Below are positions 60,931-64,000 of a stretch of 64,000 bases of DNA, in pieces. The notes beneath the pieces are model-generated. The model had not been told where the DNA came from. It did no database searches and saw nothing but the letters and a program-made list of their open reading frames with translations. Numbering within the stretch: position 1 is the stretch's first letter; the number at the start of each line of letters is the position of its first letter. Source of the DNA: Streptomyces spectabilis (GTDB taxonomy: Bacteria; Actinomycetota; Actinomycetes; Streptomycetales; Streptomycetaceae); NCBI RefSeq assembly GCF_008704795.1, contig NZ_CP023690.1:4784501-4848500 (forward strand). The letters are read 5' to 3'. Both the position numbers and the translations under genes were made by a program.

Positions 60931-61017
60931 TTCTCGTACGGGTGTCAAGACACGGAGCGGAGACGCGGCGCGGAGACGTGGGTCGGAGACACGGCGCGGA
61001 GACGGCGCGGACGCGGA

Positions 61018-61082
61018 GCCGAGGCGTGGAGCCGAGGCGTGGAGCCGAGGCGTGGAGCCGAGGCGTGGAGCCGAGGCGTGGA
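61018..61082. repeat. five tandem copies of a 13-bp repeat
   Basis: The unit GCCGAGGCGTGGA is repeated five times without change (61018-61082), preceded by degenerate GGAGAC/GCGCGGA repeats from about 60951. It is non-coding and probably hypervariable in length. Confidence 0.9.
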
Positions 61083-61208
61083 GCCGGGACAGGTCACCGG
61101 GGTGCCCGCGAACACAGCTGCGCGGCGGCGCCCCAGGCACCGCCGCGCAAACTGTCACATCACCCCACAGAGCAGGCCCCGAGGATCACTCCCCAACGAG
61201 GCCCCGGA

Positions 61209-61520
61209 TCACCACAGTTCGCTGAAGTTGACGGCGACGTTGGCGTTCGACTGGTCGATCTCCGTGAACGCGGAGCCGTTCACCTGAGCGGTGTTGCTCT
61301 GGTTGGAGGCGCCGTTTCCGACCGCCTGCTGCTGGGTGGTCGAGGAGTTGCCGTTGTTGTCATCGCCGACACCGCTGCCGTCGACGACCGCAACACCCGC
61401 GTTCGATCCGTTGTCCGCGAACGAGCCGTTGTCGGCCATCGCGACACCCGAGAAGAGGGCGGCGGCCAGCGGCAGGGCGGCGACGGCGGCGAGGGCACGG
61501 GCGGTACGGATGCTTGCCAT
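61209..61520 (-). CDS. nepA: small secreted cell-wall protein, NepA-like
   Basis: A 103-residue exported protein. The signal peptide (residues 1-31, MASIRTARALAAVAALPLAA, SGVAMADNG cleavage) is followed by an Asn/Gly/Ser/Gln-rich mature part (GNSSTTQQQAVGNGASNQSN). The family-like end ASNQSNTAQVNGSAFTEIDQ, SNANVAVNFSELW is beta-strand-rich. It resembles the NepA/spore-wall structural proteins of Streptomyces, made in aerial hyphae for spore-wall integrity and dormancy. The identification uses composition, length and the recalled position; I did not align it. GGAGGAAA lies upstream of the ATG at 61520. Confidence 0.6.
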   Translation of the reverse strand: MASIRTARALAAVAALPLAAALFSGVAMADNGSFADNGSNAGVAVVDGSGVGDDNNGNSSTTQQQAVGNGASNQSNTAQVNGSAFTEIDQSNANVAVNFSELW

Positions 61521-61888
61521 GTCTATTTCCTCCAGAAGGGGTGGTGGGCGCCGGCCCGGCCGGGCCCACCTCAAATACGGCTTGTTCCAAGGCAGTTGGC
61601 CGACCGCCTTGGACATCTGCACGACGTCGCGCATCAAGAATTGCCCACCGAATCCCCGCCGAACCACCCCGGAAGTCACTATTCCCCCGCAAGCGTGAGG
61701 ACAAGTCGATAAACCCGCTTCGCTCCATCAAAGCCCCAGCTCAGCACTCCCGCCCCAGCCGATCCCAGACGCCGCACGGGCTGAAGCGTTCCGGCAAAAC
61801 CCCGGCAAAAGGGGGCGCTGCTCCCATTCGACCGCCATCTGCGCCTCCCCCTCTTCCCTTCATCGAACGTCAGTACGAAAATGAAGTC
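61521..61888. promoter_or_regulatory. 368-bp divergent region between the NepA-like gene and the Prim-Pol gene
   Basis: No coding frame is supported. It must contain both promoters. The segment 61774-61790 loosely resembles the dispersed repeat of 26608 and 43660 in inverse orientation. AATGAAGTC precedes the Prim-Pol ATG. Confidence 0.35.
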
Positions 61889-62866
61889 ATGGCCCCCAGC
61901 GACCGCCATGCCGAAGACCGCCCCCTGCACGACGGCCCCCACGAACCGGCCGCCGAGCACCCGGCCGCCCACGACCAGACACCCCCCGCGCGCGGGCGCC
62001 ACGCCGCCGAGCGCCACACCGCCACCTTGGCCCTGGCCCACGCCCTGTCCGCCGCCGAGCGGGGGCTCGCCGTCATCCCCCTGTCCCGCGGCAAGCTCCC
62101 CGCGCTGCGCTCGCCGCACCACGACGAACGGCACCCGCCGCCGTGCCACGGCGAGTGCGGGCGCCTGGGGCACGGCGTGTACGACGCGTCCACCGACCCG
62201 GTGCGCATCCGCGAGCTGTTCGCCGCCGCGCCCTGGGCCTCGGGCTACGGCATCGCCTGCGGACTGCCGCCGTACCACCTGATCGGCATCGACCTGGACA
62301 CCAAGACCGGCACCGACGCCCCGGCCGCGCTGCGCGAGCTGGCGCTGAGGCACCTGTTCACCATCCCGGAGACAGTCGTCGTCACCACCCCCAGCGGGGG
62401 GCGCCACGTCTGGCTGTCCGGGCCGCCGGACGTCGTCGTGCCCAACTCGGCGGGCCGCCTGGCCCCAGGGATCGACATCCGCGGCGCGGGCGGCTATCTG
62501 GTCGGCCCCGGCTCGCGCACCGAGCAGGGCGTGTACAGCACCGTGCCCGGCACCGCCCATCTGCCCCCGGCCGCGTGCCCCGAGGCCCTCCTGCGGCTGC
62601 TCGTGCCCCCGCTGCGCCGACGCCCGGCGACGGCACCCCCGCGCGCGGACGCCCAACAGGGCCAGGGCCTGGTCCAGTTCGTCCTCGCCGCGCACGAGGG
62701 CCAGCGCAACACCCGCCTGTTCTGGGCCGCTTGCCGCGCCTACGAGAACGGCCTCGGCGAAGCCCTCACCGCCCCCCTCACCGAAGCGGCCCTGCGCGTC
62801 GGCCTCACCCTCCGGGAGGCCCGCTCCACCATCGCCTCAGCGGCCCGCCTGACCGGCCAGGCCTGA
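61889..62866 (+). CDS. bifunctional DNA primase/polymerase N-terminal domain protein
   Basis: A 325-residue protein with an N-terminal His/Pro-rich tail (1-45) and a Prim-Pol domain (about 46-240). AHALSAAERGLAVIPLSRGK opens the fold. YHLIGIDLDTKTGTDAPAAL (about 128-147) gives the DxD metal site, followed by TPSGGRHVWLSGP and GIDIRGAGGYLVGPGS (the third catalytic region). The C-terminal 100 residues (AHEGQRNTRLFWAACRAYEN) are helical and typical of this Streptomyces core protein. It may be a stand-alone primase-like enzyme or a nucleotide-binding relative, because no helicase domain is present. The start ATG 61889 is uncertain. Confidence 0.78.
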   Translation: MAPSDRHAEDRPLHDGPHEPAAEHPAAHDQTPPARGRHAAERHTATLALAHALSAAERGLAVIPLSRGKLPALRSPHHDERHPPPCHGECGRLGHGVYDASTDPVRIRELFAAAPWASGYGIACGLPPYHLIGIDLDTKTGTDAPAALRELALRHLFTIPETVVVTTPSGGRHVWLSGPPDVVVPNSAGRLAPGIDIRGAGGYLVGPGSRTEQGVYSTVPGTAHLPPAACPEALLRLLVPPLRRRPATAPPRADAQQGQGLVQFVLAAHEGQRNTRLFWAACRAYENGLGEALTAPLTEAALRVGLTLREARSTIASAARLTGQA

Positions 62867-62917
62867 CCCCACGCGCGCGTGCCCCACGCCTGCACGCCCA
62901 GGGGCGCCCGGCATAAG

Positions 62918-62953
62918 CGAAGGGGCGCCCGGATCGCTCCGGACGCCCCTTCG
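62918..62953 (-). terminator. terminator of tRNA-Ser(TGA)
   Basis: CGAAGGGGCG (62918-62927) pairs with CGCCCCTTCG (62944-62953), with an inner CCGG/CCGG pair; it lies 26 nt beyond the tRNA 3' end. Confidence 0.75.
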
Positions 62954-62978
62954 ACGGCTGGCCCTGGGCCAGCACCCG

Positions 62979-63063
62979 CGGTGGGTGTGGGATTTGAACC
63001 CACGGTGACTCGCGCCACGACGGTTTTCAAGACCGTTCCCTTAGGCCGCTCGGGCAACCCACC
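62979..63063 (-). tRNA. tRNA-Ser(TGA)
   Basis: Class II tRNA: acceptor GGTGGGT/ACCCACC, anticodon loop CTTGAAA (TGA), long variable arm, T loop TTCAAAT and discriminator G. With GGA, CGA and GCT it completes four serine isoacceptors in this window. Confidence 0.94.
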
Positions 63064-63116
63064 CCGCGCCGCCGCCGTGTGATCGGACGGCCTGGCGCGG
63101 GGTCAAGAGTAGCGGG

Positions 63117-64000
63117 TCAGCTGTCGCCCTTGCGCTCGCCCAAGGTCACGTCGACCGTGCGCTCCTTGCCGTCGCGCTCGTAGGTGATCTTGACGGTGTC
63201 GCCCGGCTTGTGGGTCCAGATCTGGCCGATCAGGGTCGGGCCGCTGTCGATGACCGTCTCGTCGAGCTTCGTGATGACGTCGCCGGACTTCAGGCCCGCC
63301 TTGGCCGCGGGGCCGTTCGGCTCGACGGCCGGGCCCGAGCCGGTGGCGCCGCGGTCGGAGATCACCGCGCCACCCGAGGCGTCGGCCAGCGAGACCGAGG
63401 CGCCGATCATCGGGTACGTGGCCTGGCCGGTCTTGATCAACTGCCGCGCGACGTTCTTCGCCTGGTTCACCGGGATGGCGAAGCCGAGGCCGATGGAGCC
63501 GGACTGGCCGCCGCCGAGGCCGCCGCTCTCGGCGGGCTTGATGGCGGAGTTGATGCCGATGACGGCGCCGCGCGCGTCCAGGAGGGGGCCGCCGGAGTTG
63601 CCCGGGTTGATGGAGGCGTCGGTCTGCAGGGCGCTCATGTACGAGCTCTTGCTGCTGCCGCCGTCGCTGGAGGTCACCGGGCGGTTCTTGGCGCTGACGA
63701 TGCCCGTCGTGACCGTGTTGGACAGGCCGAAGGGGGCGCCGATCGCGATGGTGGAGTCGCCGACGGCGACCTTGTCGGAGTCGGCGAGCGCGAGCGGGCG
63801 CAGGTCCGACGGCTTGTTCTTGAGCTTGATGACCGCGACGTCGTACCCCTGGGCGCGGCCGACCACCTCGGCGTCGTACTTCTTGCCGTTCGAGAACGTG
63901 GCCGACAGCTTGCCGCCCTCGGCGGCCGACGCCACCACGTGGTTGTTGGTGAGGATGTGGCCTTCCCTGTCGTACACGAAGCCCGTGCCCGTGCCGCCCT
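63117..64000 (-). CDS. HtrA/DegP-like serine protease with PDZ domain (5' part outside window)
   Basis: The frame stays open past 64000, so the N terminus, and probably a membrane anchor, is missing. The trypsin-like domain has all three catalytic residues: His in ILTNNHVVASA, Asp in AQGYDVAVIKL and Ser in DASINPGNSGGPLLD. A PDZ domain follows (about the last 95 residues, AAKAGLKSGDVITKLDET, THKPGDTVKITYERDG). The catalytic pocket sequence ALQTDASINPGNSGGP is standard. A Gly/Ser loop (GGLGGGQSGSIGLGFA) precedes the oxyanion region. Such proteases degrade misfolded proteins at the cell surface. Confidence 0.93.
   Translation of the reverse strand, partial: GGTGTGFVYDREGHILTNNHVVASAAEGGKLSATFSNGKKYDAEVVGRAQGYDVAVIKLKNKPSDLRPLALADSDKVAVGDSTIAIGAPFGLSNTVTTGIVSAKNRPVTSSDGGSSKSSYMSALQTDASINPGNSGGPLLDARGAVIGINSAIKPAESGGLGGGQSGSIGLGFAIPVNQAKNVARQLIKTGQATYPMIGASVSLADASGGAVISDRGATGSGPAVEPNGPAAKAGLKSGDVITKLDETVIDSGPTLIGQIWTHKPGDTVKITYERDGKERTVDVTLGERKGDS

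Noticed and set aside
61018..61082. CRISPR array
   Set aside because: The repeats are 13 bp with no spacers between them, so this is a simple tandem repeat.

Overview
This is a high-GC actinobacterial chromosome segment, almost certainly from a Streptomyces. The pointers are the codon bias, many GTG/TTG starts, an Lsr2-type nucleoid protein, an EshA-type encapsulin, a tandem SigF/SigN-like sigma pair, an SSI-type protease inhibitor, a NepA-like cell-wall protein and numerous leaderless genes. Gene order (purL-purQ-purS-lsr2 ... purC ... purD-dnaX-SRP RNA-tRNA-Ser ... upp ... tadA-tRNA-Ser ... sigF-sigN ... SSI protein ... SigE-type ECF factor ... NepA ... HtrA protease) agrees with my recollection of the conserved core of Streptomyces chromosomes. 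I see no plasmid, phage or integrative element.

Layout. 1-5.0 kb: a truncated M23 peptidase and its co-transcribed winged-helix regulator, then the purS-purQ-purL operon with 4-bp overlaps. 5.0-9.7 kb: lsr2, two tRNA-Gly genes, then an ABC-2 exporter with a DesK/DesR-like two-component system, closed by a third tRNA-Gly. 9.7-19.5 kb: purC, a dimethylformamidase-like protein, a degenerate M48-like membrane protein, an ATP-grasp protein, purD, dnaX (with an apparent frameshift), the SRP RNA and tRNA-Ser(GGA). 19.5-27.3 kb is more accessory: an SDR, an EshA/family 2B encapsulin shell, a sensor-domain membrane protein, a DMT exporter with a divergent LysR regulator, an ABC-F protein with a possible leader peptide, and an HhH-GPD glycosylase. 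27.3-36.9 kb: HerA-like ATPase, VapB-like protein, LytR_C protein, upp, tadA with its partner, tRNA-Ser(CGA), a 59-aa membrane protein, a Dabb protein, two SigB-type sigma factors and a lipoprotein.

36.9-43.3 kb holds the most unusual set: MarR, an MFS exporter with three carboxypeptidase-regulatory-like domains at its C terminus, and a YceI protein carrying the same type of domain at its N terminus. A second MFS/TetR pair follows. 43.8-49.0 kb: an orphan OmpR-type regulator, an amidohydrolase/monooxygenase pair, a DUF2797 protein, a TetR/SDR pair sharing an operator, then tRNA-Arg(ACG) and tRNA-Ser(GCT). 49.2-54.3 kb: an SSI-like inhibitor and a 1457-aa PAS/pseudokinase/receiver protein. 54.4-64 kb: an acyl-CoA ligase, an ECF sigma factor, a DUF1906 protein, a ChsH2-ChsH1-Ltp2-like steroid side-chain module, NepA, a Prim-Pol protein, tRNA-Ser(TGA) and a truncated HtrA protease.

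Themes. De novo purine synthesis is spread over three loci (purSQL, purC, purD). Many starts have a TANNNT hexamer 6-7 nt upstream and no Shine-Dalgarno sequence, pointing to widespread leaderless transcription. Several regulators carry visible inverted repeats at their own or partner promoters.
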